From Afipia sp. (lineage in GTDB: Bacteria > Pseudomonadota > Alphaproteobacteria > Rhizobiales > Xanthobacteraceae): DNA of 64,000 nucleotides. Below are positions 15,103 to 23,065 of this stretch, piece by piece; position 1 is the stretch's first letter, and each line of letters begins with the position of its first letter. The notes below the pieces were generated by a model. That model ran no database searches. It was not told the origin of the DNA and saw only the letters and a program-made list of their open reading frames with translations. A program made the translations under genes and the position numbers. The stretch spans positions 372,001 to 436,000 of the forward strand of contig JANINQ010000005.1 in assembly GCA_024508675.1 (NCBI GenBank). Direction: 5' to 3'.

Positions 15103-18100
15103 TGGCGAAGGACCTGCAGGAAAGCGAAAGACCATCTGCCTTCGGATCGCTCTCCATTGTTCGCCCTGCCGTCTCCAGTGCCCACAAATCGGGCTTCGAA
15201 ACCTTCATCAGGATCGATGCGAACGGCACGATCACCGCATTCAATGGCCATGTCGATCTCGGAACAGGAATCCGTACAGCACTCGGACAAATCGTCGCGG
15301 AGGAACTCGACGTTTCATTCGCGCGTATTATCGTCGTGCTTGGCGATACATCGCGCGTCCCCAATCAGGGCGCGACCATTGCCAGCGAGACCATCCAGAT
15401 CACAGCGGTGCCGCTGCGCAAGGCGGCCGCGCAGGCGCGCCATTTCCTGCTCGCGCGTGCCGCCGAGCGGCTTGATCTTTCCGCAACCGATCTGTCGATA
15501 GAAGATGGTCTGATCCGAGGACACGACAATCGCAGCGTCAGTTACGGAGAACTAATCGGAGACGACACCATCCGGCTAGAGCTGAGTGACGATGTCGAGG
15601 TCAAGGCCGTCGATTCCTACAAGATCGTCGGTCAATCGATTCCCCGCGTTGATCTGCCTGCCAAAGCCACCGGCGAGCTGGTCTATGTGCATGACGTCCG
15701 CGTTCCCGGCATGCTGCACGGGCGCGTGGTCCGCCCACCCTATGCAGGCGTTGATGCCGGGAGTTTCGTCGGGACGAGCCTGATCGCTGTCGACGAATCC
15801 TCGGTCCAGAACATCCCTGGCCTGGTGGCTGTGGTGCAGATTGGCGATTTCGTTGGTGTCGTGGCCGAGCGCGAGGAAAACGCAATCAGGGCCGCCAGCC
15901 AGCTCAAGGTCGCATGGAAGCTAACACCAACACAGCCGAGCCTTGAGGACCTTGAGAATGCCTTGCGCGCCAATCCGAGCAGGCCGCGCACGCTCATCGA
16001 CAAGGGAGAAGTCGACGACGCCATTGCAAATGCCGCCAAGCCGATGAAACGCACTTACGTCTGGCCGTACCAGATGCATGCGTCGATCGGGCCATCATGT
16101 TCGGTCGCGGATGTTCAGGACGGCGTTGTGCGCGTGTGGTCCGGTACGCAGAACCCGCACATTCTCAGATCCGACCTCGCGTTGCTGCTGGCACTTCCTG
16201 AATCGCAGATCGACGTGGTCCGGATGGAAGCCGCAGGCTGCTACGGCCGCAACTGCGCTGACGACGTTTCGGCGGACGCGGTGCTGTTGTCCCGCGCCGT
16301 AGGCCGGCCCGTGCGCGTGCAGCTAACGCGGGAGCAGGAGCACGAATGGGAGCCTAAAGGCACCGCGCAGTTGATCGACGTCAACGGCGGCCTTGATGCC
16401 GAGGGCAATGTCGCGGCTTATGATTTTGCGACGCGCTACCCGTCGAATGGAGCACCGACTCTGGCGCTGCTGTTGACCGGCACCGTCACGCCCGTGCCGG
16501 CGGTTTTTGAAATGGGCGATCGCACGGCGATCCCACCTTATGATTACGACGCGATGCGGGTGGTCGCTCACGACATGCCGCCGATCGTTCGCGCATCGTG
16601 GTTTCGCGGCGTCTCCGCCCTCCCGAATACATTCGCGCATGAGTCTTATATCGACGAACTCGCAACGGAAGCCGGCGTCGATCCGATCGAATACAGGCTG
16701 CGATATCTGAAAGACCCTCGCGCTGTCGATCTGGTCAAGGCCGTCGCAACGCGCGCCGAATGGACGCCTCGCCCGGTCTGGAAGGAGCCGGAAGCGGAAG
16801 GCGACGTGGTGCGCGGACGCGGCTTCGCCTACGCGCTTTATGTCCACAGCAAGTTTCCCGGTTATGGCGCGGCATGGTCCGCCTGGATCGCTGACGTCGC
16901 GGTCAACAAGTCGACCGGCGACGTCAGCGTGACCCGCGTGGTGGCCGGTCAGGATTCCGGGCTGATGATTAACCCGGAGGGGGTGCGCCACCAGATTCAT
17001 GGCAACGTGATTCAATCCGCAAGCCGCGCCTTGATGGAAGAAGTCTCGTTTGACCGCACGACCGTCGCGAGCCGCGAATGGGGCGCCTATCCCATCATCA
17101 AGTTTCCGGATGTTCCGAAGATCGATGTGCTGATGCTGCCGCGTCAGGATCAGCCGCCGCTCGGCGTGGGCGAGTCCGCGTCGGTGCCGAGCGCCGCTGC
17201 GATTGCAAATGCCATCTTCGATGCGACCGGCGTTCGCTTCCGGGAGCTTCCGCTGACGCCGGAACGTATCCTTGCCGGATTGAACGGCGGGAAAGCGTTC
17301 GAGCCGAAGGCATTGCCGAAAGCCGGGATCAAACAACAGATACCGATCGAGGAAACTCCAAATCCTTTCGTCAAGCGCCGCGGCACAATCGCGAGCGTCG
17401 CCGCAGCCTGCGCAGCCGCCGTCGGCATCGTCGCGGCTGTTCTGCCGTGGCGCCCGATCCCGCCCATCACGCGCCCGGACGCGTCCACTTACTCGGCGGC
17501 AACAATCGCCAAAGGACAGCAGCTTGCAGCGCTGGGAAACTGCGCGGGCTGCCACACCGACATCAACGGGGTCATCAATGCGGGCGGACGCGCACTCGAG
17601 ACGCCTTTCGGCATCGTCTACAGCACCAACATCACGCCCGATCCGGAGACCGGCATCGGCGCATGGTCATATCCGGCCTTCGAGCGCGCCATGCGCGAAG
17701 GCATCCATCGCGACGGGCGGCATATCTACCCGGCTTTTCCCTACAATCACTTCGCCAGGACAACAGACGCGGACCTTCAGGCGCTTTATGCTTACCTGAT
17801 GGCGCAGCCTGCTGTCCGCGCTGCGAACCGCGAAACCGCATTGTCATTCCCCTTCAACATCCGCCCGCTGATGGCGGGATGGAATGCATTGTTTCACAAA
17901 CCGGAAACCTTCGAAGCCGACCCAGCCCGGTCAGAGATATGGAATCGCGGGGCCTATCTGGTGGAGAGCCTCGGCCATTGCGGGGCATGCCATACACCCC
18001 GGAACGCACTTGGCGCGGAGCAAGACGCGCGCGCCTATCTTGCCGGTGGGGTCGCGGACGGCTGGGAAGCACCTTCGCTCACCTCGCTGTCACAGGCGCC

Positions 18101-18671
18101 GATCCCATGGACCGAGGACGAACTGTTCACCTATCTACGAACAGGCGCCTCCCGCTTCCATGGCGTCGCAGCGGGACCGATGGCGCCAGTCGTCAAGGAG
18201 CTGTCGGCGGTGCCTGACAGCGACATCCGCGCCATGGCGGTTTACCTTGCGTCCTTCAATGAGGCGAAAATAGCCCCGGCCGCTCAGGAAGCCCTGGCAA
18301 CGCAGCTTGAAACCGCCACCAGCGTGAAGACGCGATCCGCCTCACCTCTTGGGGCTCGCATCTATGACGGCGCCTGCGCAGTCTGCCATCAGGTCGGCGG
18401 CCCTGTTCTGTTCGGCAGCAGACCGTCGCTGGCGCTGAACAGCAACCTGCACAGCACGATGCCCGACAACCTCATTCAGGTTATTTTGCACGGCATCGAC
18501 CAGCCGGTATCCAGCGATCTCGGCTACATGCCGGGTTTCAGGAATAGTCTTAACGACGAACAGGTCGCAGAGTTGGTTTCATATCTGCGGCGGCAATTCG
18601 CGCCGGACAAGGCTCCCTGGACCGATGTTGCTGCCACCGTCAGCCGGATTCGGCGCGTTGCGGGGCCATAA
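15102..18671 (+). CDS. nicB: Nicotinate dehydrogenase large subunit: Mo-cofactor domain fused to tri-haem cytochrome c (NicB)
   Basis: A 1189-residue fusion, nearly the length of P. putida NicB. Residues about 1-740 form the molybdopterin domain: FIRIDANGTITAFNGHVDLGTGIRTALGQIVAEEL, GQDSGLMINPEGVRHQIHGN, and PPLGVGESASVPSA with the catalytic Glu at about 691. A hydrophobic segment at about 760-780 (VAAACAAAVGIVAAVLPW) probably anchors it to the membrane. Three CxxCH haem sites follow at about 814, 960 and 1092 (CAGCH, CGACH, CAVCH). It hydroxylates nicotinate at C6 with water and hands electrons to the respiratory chain through the haems. How the haem part reaches the periplasm without a cleavable signal is not evident. 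The membrane anchor may orient it. Confidence 0.88.
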   Translation: MAKDLQESERPSAFGSLSIVRPAVSSAHKSGFETFIRIDANGTITAFNGHVDLGTGIRTALGQIVAEELDVSFARIIVVLGDTSRVPNQGATIASETIQITAVPLRKAAAQARHFLLARAAERLDLSATDLSIEDGLIRGHDNRSVSYGELIGDDTIRLELSDDVEVKAVDSYKIVGQSIPRVDLPAKATGELVYVHDVRVPGMLHGRVVRPPYAGVDAGSFVGTSLIAVDESSVQNIPGLVAVVQIGDFVGVVAEREENAIRAASQLKVAWKLTPTQPSLEDLENALRANPSRPRTLIDKGEVDDAIANAAKPMKRTYVWPYQMHASIGPSCSVADVQDGVVRVWSGTQNPHILRSDLALLLALPESQIDVVRMEAAGCYGRNCADDVSADAVLLSRAVGRPVRVQLTREQEHEWEPKGTAQLIDVNGGLDAEGNVAAYDFATRYPSNGAPTLALLLTGTVTPVPAVFEMGDRTAIPPYDYDAMRVVAHDMPPIVRASWFRGVSALPNTFAHESYIDELATEAGVDPIEYRLRYLKDPRAVDLVKAVATRAEWTPRPVWKEPEAEGDVVRGRGFAYALYVHSKFPGYGAAWSAWIADVAVNKSTGDVSVTRVVAGQDSGLMINPEGVRHQIHGNVIQSASRALMEEVSFDRTTVASREWGAYPIIKFPDVPKIDVLMLPRQDQPPLGVGESASVPSAAAIANAIFDATGVRFRELPLTPERILAGLNGGKAFEPKALPKAGIKQQIPIEETPNPFVKRRGTIASVAAACAAAVGIVAAVLPWRPIPPITRPDASTYSAATIAKGQQLAALGNCAGCHTDINGVINAGGRALETPFGIVYSTNITPDPETGIGAWSYPAFERAMREGIHRDGRHIYPAFPYNHFARTTDADLQALYAYLMAQPAVRAANRETALSFPFNIRPLMAGWNALFHKPETFEADPARSEIWNRGAYLVESLGHCGACHTPRNALGAEQDARAYLAGGVADGWEAPSLTSLSQAPIPWTEDELFTYLRTGASRFHGVAAGPMAPVVKELSAVPDSDIRAMAVYLASFNEAKIAPAAQEALATQLETATSVKTRSASPLGARIYDGACAVCHQVGGPVLFGSRPSLALNSNLHSTMPDNLIQVILHGIDQPVSSDLGYMPGFRNSLNDEQVAELVSYLRRQFAPDKAPWTDVAATVSRIRRVAGP

Positions 18672-18722
18672 AATCGTTCCGGATGGCTGGTTGCCTGCCG
18701 GGGAGCCGGATATGATCCAGCC

Positions 18723-20027
18723 ATGACTGTTACAGACATTGCTTCGCGAACCTATAATCATGGCTGGCGGCTCGACCCCATCGTGCGCAGCCTGCTCGAT
18801 ACCGACTTCTACAAGCTCCTGATGCTTCAGATGATCCGGAGGTTCTATCCGGACGAGCATGTGACGTTCTCAGTGATCAACCGCACTCACCATGTCCGCC
18901 TCGGCGACGTGATCGACGAGGGAGAGCTTCGCGCCCAGCTCGACCATGCGCGCACGGTTCGGTTCAGCAAGAAGGAATTGATCTGGCTGGCCGGTAACAC
19001 GTTCTACGGCAAGACCCAGATGTTCTCGCCGGATTTCATCAGCTGGCTCGCGACATTTCAGCTTCCGGAATATGAACTGCACACGGTTGACGGGCAGTAT
19101 GAGCTACATTTCCATGGACCATGGACCCACACCACCATGTGGGAAATTCCCGCCCTTGCCATCATCAACGAGCTGCGCTCGCGGCAGGCCATGAAGGGCC
19201 AGGGCCGGTTCGTACTCGACGTTCTCTATGCGCGCGCCAAGGCCAAGCTCTGGACCAAGGTCGAACGGCTGCGCAAACTCGAAGGTCTTCGGCTGTCGGA
19301 CTTCGGAACGCGCCGGCGGCATGGCTTTCTGTGGCAACGCTGGTGCGTCGAAGCCGTCAAGGAAGGCCTCGGTCCGGCATTCACCGGCACCTCCAACGTG
19401 CTTCTGGCCATGGACAACGATCTGGAAGCGATCGGCACCAACGCGCATGAACTGCCGATGGTCGCAGCGGCCCTGGCCAAAGATGACAGCGAGCTGCGAT
19501 GGGCTCCCTATCTGATCCTCGATCAGTGGCGCCAGACCTATGACGGAAATCTTCTGATCGCCCTGCCCGATGCGTTTGGCACCAAGGCCTTTCTGCGGGA
19601 TGCACCGGAATGGGTCGCCGACTGGACCGGATTCCGGCCGGACAGCGCACCACCTATTTCTGCCGGCGAAGAAATCATCGCATGGTGGAAGGAAAAGGGC
19701 CGCAATCCGAAAGAGAAACTCCTGATCTTTTCCGACGGCATGGATGTCGGCTCAATCGAGGAAACGCATCACCATTTTGCCGGGCGGGTCCGGACCAGTT
19801 TTGGCTGGGGCACCAACCTCACCAACGACTTCATCGGATGCGCGCCGGACGGGACCGCCGATCTCAATCCGATCTCGCTGGTGTGCAAGGTCACAGCCGT
19901 GAACGGAAAACCCGCGGTCAAGCTTTCAGATAATCCCGAAAAAGCAACCGGCAGCCCGACCGAAATCGCACGCTATCTACGTGTGTTCGGCAATGCAGGC
20001 CGTGTCCGCGCCGCCGTCCACGTTTAG
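18723..20027 (+). CDS. pncB: Nicotinate phosphoribosyltransferase
   Basis: A 434-residue enzyme converting nicotinate, PRPP and ATP to nicotinate mononucleotide in NAD salvage. Family motifs are clear: [14 protein letters not shown] near residue 25, the [12 protein letters not shown] stretch near 200, [19 protein letters not shown] (auto-phosphorylated His region), [17 protein letters not shown] and [11 protein letters not shown]. It starts 51 bases after nicB on the same strand, so it is likely co-transcribed with nicAB. That puts salvage and breakdown of the same substrate under one promoter. It could instead have its own promoter in the short gap, but none is obvious. Confidence 0.95.
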   Translation: MTVTDIASRTYNHGWRLDPIVRSLLDTDFYKLLMLQMIRRFYPDEHVTFSVINRTHHVRLGDVIDEGELRAQLDHARTVRFSKKELIWLAGNTFYGKTQMFSPDFISWLATFQLPEYELHTVDGQYELHFHGPWTHTTMWEIPALAIINELRSRQAMKGQGRFVLDVLYARAKAKLWTKVERLRKLEGLRLSDFGTRRRHGFLWQRWCVEAVKEGLGPAFTGTSNVLLAMDNDLEAIGTNAHELPMVAAALAKDDSELRWAPYLILDQWRQTYDGNLLIALPDAFGTKAFLRDAPEWVADWTGFRPDSAPPISAGEEIIAWWKEKGRNPKEKLLIFSDGMDVGSIEETHHHFAGRVRTSFGWGTNLTNDFIGCAPDGTADLNPISLVCKVTAVNGKPAVKLSDNPEKATGSPTEIARYLRVFGNAGRVRAAVHV

Positions 20028-20081
20028 CAATCCTCATCTGTTATTCTAGATTCACGCTGTCCCGAGCATAGGAACGATTCG

Positions 20082-20315
20082 ATGAAGTTCACCGTCAATG
20101 TCGATTGCACACCGCAGGAAGCGCGCGAATTTCTCGGCCTGCCGAATGTTCAGCCCCTGCAGGAAAAGGCGATGAAGCAATTCGAGGAACAGCTTCTTTC
20201 AGGCATGTCCGCGATGTCGCCCGACGCGATCCTGAGAAACTGGATGTCCTTTAACCCCGAGCAATTCGGCGAAATGTTCAAGATGTTCGGCGGACTTGGC
20301 GGCACGAAAAAATAA
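20082..20315 (+). CDS. Small conserved protein, DUF6489-like
   Basis: A 77-residue cytoplasmic protein, MKFTVNVDCTPQEAREFLGL then PLQEKAMKQFEEQLLSGMSA and a Gly/Met-rich end (MFKMFGGLGG). The pattern resembles the small alphaproteobacterial DUF6489 family. No enzymatic motif, signal peptide or membrane segment is visible. It follows pncB by 54 bases on the same strand and converges with the GntR gene. Function is unknown; linkage to nicotinate genes may be incidental because the family is widespread. Confidence 0.75.
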   Translation: MKFTVNVDCTPQEAREFLGLPNVQPLQEKAMKQFEEQLLSGMSAMSPDAILRNWMSFNPEQFGEMFKMFGGLGGTKK

Positions 20316-20330
20316 ACACCGGTCCAATCG

Positions 20331-21044
20331 CTACACCGACACCGCGTAAACTTCGTATTCTTCACGCACCGTCTCGATGTGATCCCGCATCGCGTTCGCG
20401 GCGCCGGCCTTGTCACCCCGCATGATGGCAACGACGACCTTGTCGTGCTCGACATAGGACTTCGCAAGACGTCCAAGATTCCGGAACTGCGCACGCCGGA
20501 ACGGCTGAACGCGAACACGCGTTGCCAGCGTCATCTCGGCCACGTAGCCGTTCTGCGATCCCGCATAGATCGCATTGTGAAAGGCTTCGTTCACTTCATG
20601 AAATAACTGCGGATTTCCGTCGTAACTGAGAACCCGGAGCCGTTCGTGCAGGCCTTCCAGCTCTCGCCGCTGAACCACCGGCATCCGCTCCGCCGCGAGT
20701 CCTGCACATAGAGCTTCAAGCTCCGCCATCGCTTCAAACATGCTGTTGAGTTGCACGACGGTTGGACGCGCCACCACTGCGCTCCGATGGGCGCGTGCAT
20801 TCACGAGCCCGCTTGCAACGAGCTGACGCAACGCTTCGCGAACCGGGGTGCGCGACACATTAAACCGGCGAGCGATGTCGGATTCATCCAGCAATGATCC
20901 CGGCTCAAGCGCTCCACGGACGATGTCGTCAGCCAACTGCAACCGCAACTCTTCCGCAAGGGTGCGCTTCGCGGGCTGAACGCTGGTGCGCACCGGCTCG
21001 CCGATCCTGGATAACTCGTCGGAAGTTTGCCGGGTGTCGGACAT
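20331..21044 (-). CDS. GntR-family regulator, FadR/FCD subfamily
   Basis: A 237-residue regulator with a flexible 25-residue lead, then a GntR winged helix-turn-helix (LRLQLADDIVRGALEPGSLL, DIARRFNVSRTPVREALRQLVASGLV) and a C-terminal all-helical FCD ligand domain with FHEVNEAFHNAIYAG and EHDKVVVAIMRGDKAGAANAMRDH, whose His and Asp residues usually hold a metal that contacts a carboxylate ligand. It is the last gene of the dipeptide importer/amidase operon and starts six bases from the AtzH-like stop. It probably controls that operon from sites upstream of dppA. The FadR subfamily could also bind GTATAC sites like those of the nicotinate island, so cross-control is possible. Confidence 0.88.
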   Translation of the reverse strand: MSDTRQTSDELSRIGEPVRTSVQPAKRTLAEELRLQLADDIVRGALEPGSLLDESDIARRFNVSRTPVREALRQLVASGLVNARAHRSAVVARPTVVQLNSMFEAMAELEALCAGLAAERMPVVQRRELEGLHERLRVLSYDGNPQLFHEVNEAFHNAIYAGSQNGYVAEMTLATRVRVQPFRRAQFRNLGRLAKSYVEHDKVVVAIMRGDKAGAANAMRDHIETVREEYEVYAVSV

Positions 21045-21049
21045 TGGGA

Positions 21050-21451
21050 TCAGGACGACTCCTTCGGCGTATCAATCAGGCTGACATGCGCCGCAACGAT
21101 CCGCCAGCCTTCCGGGAAGCGCACCCAGGTCTGCATCTGACGGCCGACCTTTCCGGAAGACGTCGTTCGATGAAACAGCGTGGACGCAACCGCGGTGTCG
21201 CGGCCATAGGCCGTGATGACCGTCTTCGACAGATCGCGCATCAACCCCGCCGGATTCCGCGCCGCGCGAAACGCAGCAATCGAGTCATAGCCGTACAGAT
21301 TCTCACCGATTCCATAACGCAGCGTACGGGAGTCCTTGCGGAACAAGATATCGAGTGTTGCAACGTCGTTCGACGTCAGGGCTTTTTCATACTCTGCAAA
21401 GGCAGCGGTTACTTCGGCGACAACGTCCGGCAAATCGACTTCGATGGTCAT
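21050..21451 (-). CDS. AtzH/HpxZ-like protein (SnoaL/NTF2 fold, DUF3225)
   Basis: A 133-residue protein of the cone-shaped SnoaL/NTF2 type: EVTAAFAEYEKALTSNDVATLD, then FRKDSRTLRYGIGENLYGYD, and RFPEGWRIVAAHVSLID at the end. Such proteins accompany AtzE-type amidases (AtzH in cyanurate degradation, HpxZ in oxalurate use) and AtzH has been described as an amidase-like or decarboxylase-type partner; its exact role varies. The ATG at 21451 directly follows the amidase stop; an in-frame TTG two codons earlier is less likely. Presence of G-E-H in order argues for a working module. Confidence 0.78.
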   Translation of the reverse strand: MTIEVDLPDVVAEVTAAFAEYEKALTSNDVATLDILFRKDSRTLRYGIGENLYGYDSIAAFRAARNPAGLMRDLSKTVITAYGRDTAVASTLFHRTTSSGKVGRQMQTWVRFPEGWRIVAAHVSLIDTPKESS

Positions 21452-21453
21452 CT

Positions 21454-22851
21454 TCAAATATCCATCGGCCGCGGCGCACTAACTACCCCGGCCTTTTCGA
21501 GAGCATACGCGACTCGCAGCGCAATATCTTCGCGCCAGGGCGCTGCAATCACCTGCACGCCCACCGGCATCGGCTCAAGCGGAACAGGAACCGCCACGAC
21601 CGGAAGCCCGATGAACGAAATCGGCTGGGTATGAATGCCGATATTCGGACGCACTGGGAGCTCCTCTCCATCCAGCACGAATGTCGCCTGCCCGATTTTT
21701 GGTGCGATGCAGGGCGTTGCAGGAGCGAGAATGACATCAACCGTCTTGAACAGCTCAAGTACCTGCGCGCGATACCAGCGGCGGAATTTCTGTGCCCGGT
21801 CGACGAATACGGATGGCACCATCGCGCCAGCCAGCAGGCGGTCGCGCACGGCCGGATCGAAATCCTGGGGGCGCTGTCGCAACCGATCCAGATGAAGGGA
21901 TGCCGCTTCGCAGGTCGTAATCACATAAGCCGCAGCTCTCGCGCGTGCGGCCTCCGGAATCTCGACTTCCGCCGTCACCGACAAGGCCTTGGCGACCCGC
22001 GCGACGGCTTCCATCGCTTCGGGGAACAGATTCTTCTTGAAGTAGCCTCCCGCAACCGCAATCCGCAGACCATCAATTCCCTTCCCAAGCGAAGGTATGA
22101 CCGGCTCAACTTCGCGATCGGCACAAGCCGCATCTTTAGCATCGGCCCCCTGCATCGCGTCATAGGCCAGCGCCAGATCGCGTACCGACCTCGCAAAGGG
22201 GCCGAGATGATCAAAGCTCGCCACAAAGGGAAAAGTGCGAGCACGGGAGAGCCGCCCATATGTCGGCTTCAAGCCGAAGATTCCACAAAACGAGGATGGA
22301 ACACGGATTGACCCGTTGGTATCTGAACCTAGCGCCAACGGCACAAGCCCGCCGCCGACGGCGCTGCCTGATCCTCCCGAAGAGCCGCCGCTCATCCGCG
22401 TCAGATCATGCGGATTGCGCGAGGCTCCGTCATGCACATTCTCACCAGTAAAGTCGTAGGCATATTCGCCCATATTGAGCGCACCGACCAGCACCGCACC
22501 CGCAGCCTCCATTCGCTCGATCAGAGTTGCGTCGCACGACGATGGTGCGCGGTCGCGATTGATTTTTGAGCCCGCGCGGGTCGAAAGACCCTCAATATCG
22601 AAAAGGTTTTTGACAGCAAAAGGCACACCCGCGAGCGGGCCGGCCTTTTTACCACTTGCGATTGATGCATCGAGCTTGCGGGCCGTCGCGCGTGCTCGCT
22701 CCGCAACCACATCGGTAAATGCATTCAGCTTGGCGTCGACCGACTGGATACGCGCCAGTGCGTTGTTGGTCACATCCAGCGCGGACATTCTGCCTGAGGA
22801 AATCGCCTCTGCTATGTCAGAAGCCGATGACCATTCAATTCCGGCTGTCAT
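21454..22851 (-). CDS. AtzE-like amidase (amidase signature family)
   Basis: A 465-residue amidase. The Ser-cisSer-Lys triad is intact: Lys81 in GVPFAVKNLFDIEG, cis-Ser157 in SGGSSGGSGS and nucleophile Ser181 in GSDTNGSIRVPSSFCG. AtzE hydrolyses 1-carboxybiuret and HpxY-type relatives act in oxalurate breakdown; the substrate here is unknown. ATGs at 22869 (overlapping atzG) and 22851 are both possible; neither has a clear ribosome site. The gene follows a 60-residue AtzG-like gene, and in this family the small GatC-like partner wraps the amidase and is needed for folding. Linkage to a dipeptide importer suggests that an amide-bearing small molecule is imported and hydrolysed. Confidence 0.87.
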   Translation of the reverse strand: MTAGIEWSSASDIAEAISSGRMSALDVTNNALARIQSVDAKLNAFTDVVAERARATARKLDASIASGKKAGPLAGVPFAVKNLFDIEGLSTRAGSKINRDRAPSSCDATLIERMEAAGAVLVGALNMGEYAYDFTGENVHDGASRNPHDLTRMSGGSSGGSGSAVGGGLVPLALGSDTNGSIRVPSSFCGIFGLKPTYGRLSRARTFPFVASFDHLGPFARSVRDLALAYDAMQGADAKDAACADREVEPVIPSLGKGIDGLRIAVAGGYFKKNLFPEAMEAVARVAKALSVTAEVEIPEAARARAAAYVITTCEAASLHLDRLRQRPQDFDPAVRDRLLAGAMVPSVFVDRAQKFRRWYRAQVLELFKTVDVILAPATPCIAPKIGQATFVLDGEELPVRPNIGIHTQPISFIGLPVVAVPVPLEPMPVGVQVIAAPWREDIALRVAYALEKAGVVSAPRPMDI

Positions 22852-22858
22852 TATTGAG

Positions 22859-23041
22859 TCATGCTTCATAGATACTGGCCGGCTCGCTTTCATCGGGCAA
22901 CGGAAATTCCTGCACAAGACGCGCAAGTTTTAGCGTGTTGTCCAGGTTGATGCGGACAGTAGGCTGCCATGCAGGATCAATGCTGAGACGAAGTGCTTCC
23001 GCCGCGGCGTCGATATATTTATCAAGAGGATCTGACGACAT
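22859..23041 (-). CDS. AtzG-like small subunit (GatC-like, DUF4089)
   Basis: A 60-residue protein, MSSDPLDKYIDAAAEALRLS then PAWQPTVRINLDNTLKLARLVQEFPLPDESEPASIYEA. The pattern of an amphipathic helix, a short turn with R.NL, a second helix and an extended F-L-DE.EPA tail is that of AtzG/HpxX, the GatC-like partner of AtzE amidases. It is 24 bases from the ATPase gene upstream and 7 bases before the preferred atzE start. Its small size makes it easy to miss, but length, order and sequence agree with the family. Confidence 0.85.
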   Translation of the reverse strand: MSSDPLDKYIDAAAEALRLSIDPAWQPTVRINLDNTLKLARLVQEFPLPDESEPASIYEA

Positions 23042-23065
23042 TACCTTCTCGCGTAAATTGTCCGC

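Noticed and set aside
16323-17555. A 410-codon minus-strand open frame opposite nicB
   Set aside because: No recognisable domain; it overlaps the molybdenum domain of NicB, whose motifs are intact.
3264-20027. A standard aerobic NicC/NicX/NicD/NicF nicotinate pathway
   Set aside because: No 6-hydroxynicotinate monooxygenase, 2,5-dihydroxypyridine dioxygenase, formylmaleamate deformylase or maleamate amidase gene is present in the window.
21454-22851. The amidase read as part of nicotinate breakdown (nicotinamidase or maleamate amidase)
   Set aside because: It is an amidase-signature enzyme with AtzG and AtzH partners in a separate operon; nicotinamidases and maleamate amidases belong to the isochorismatase family.
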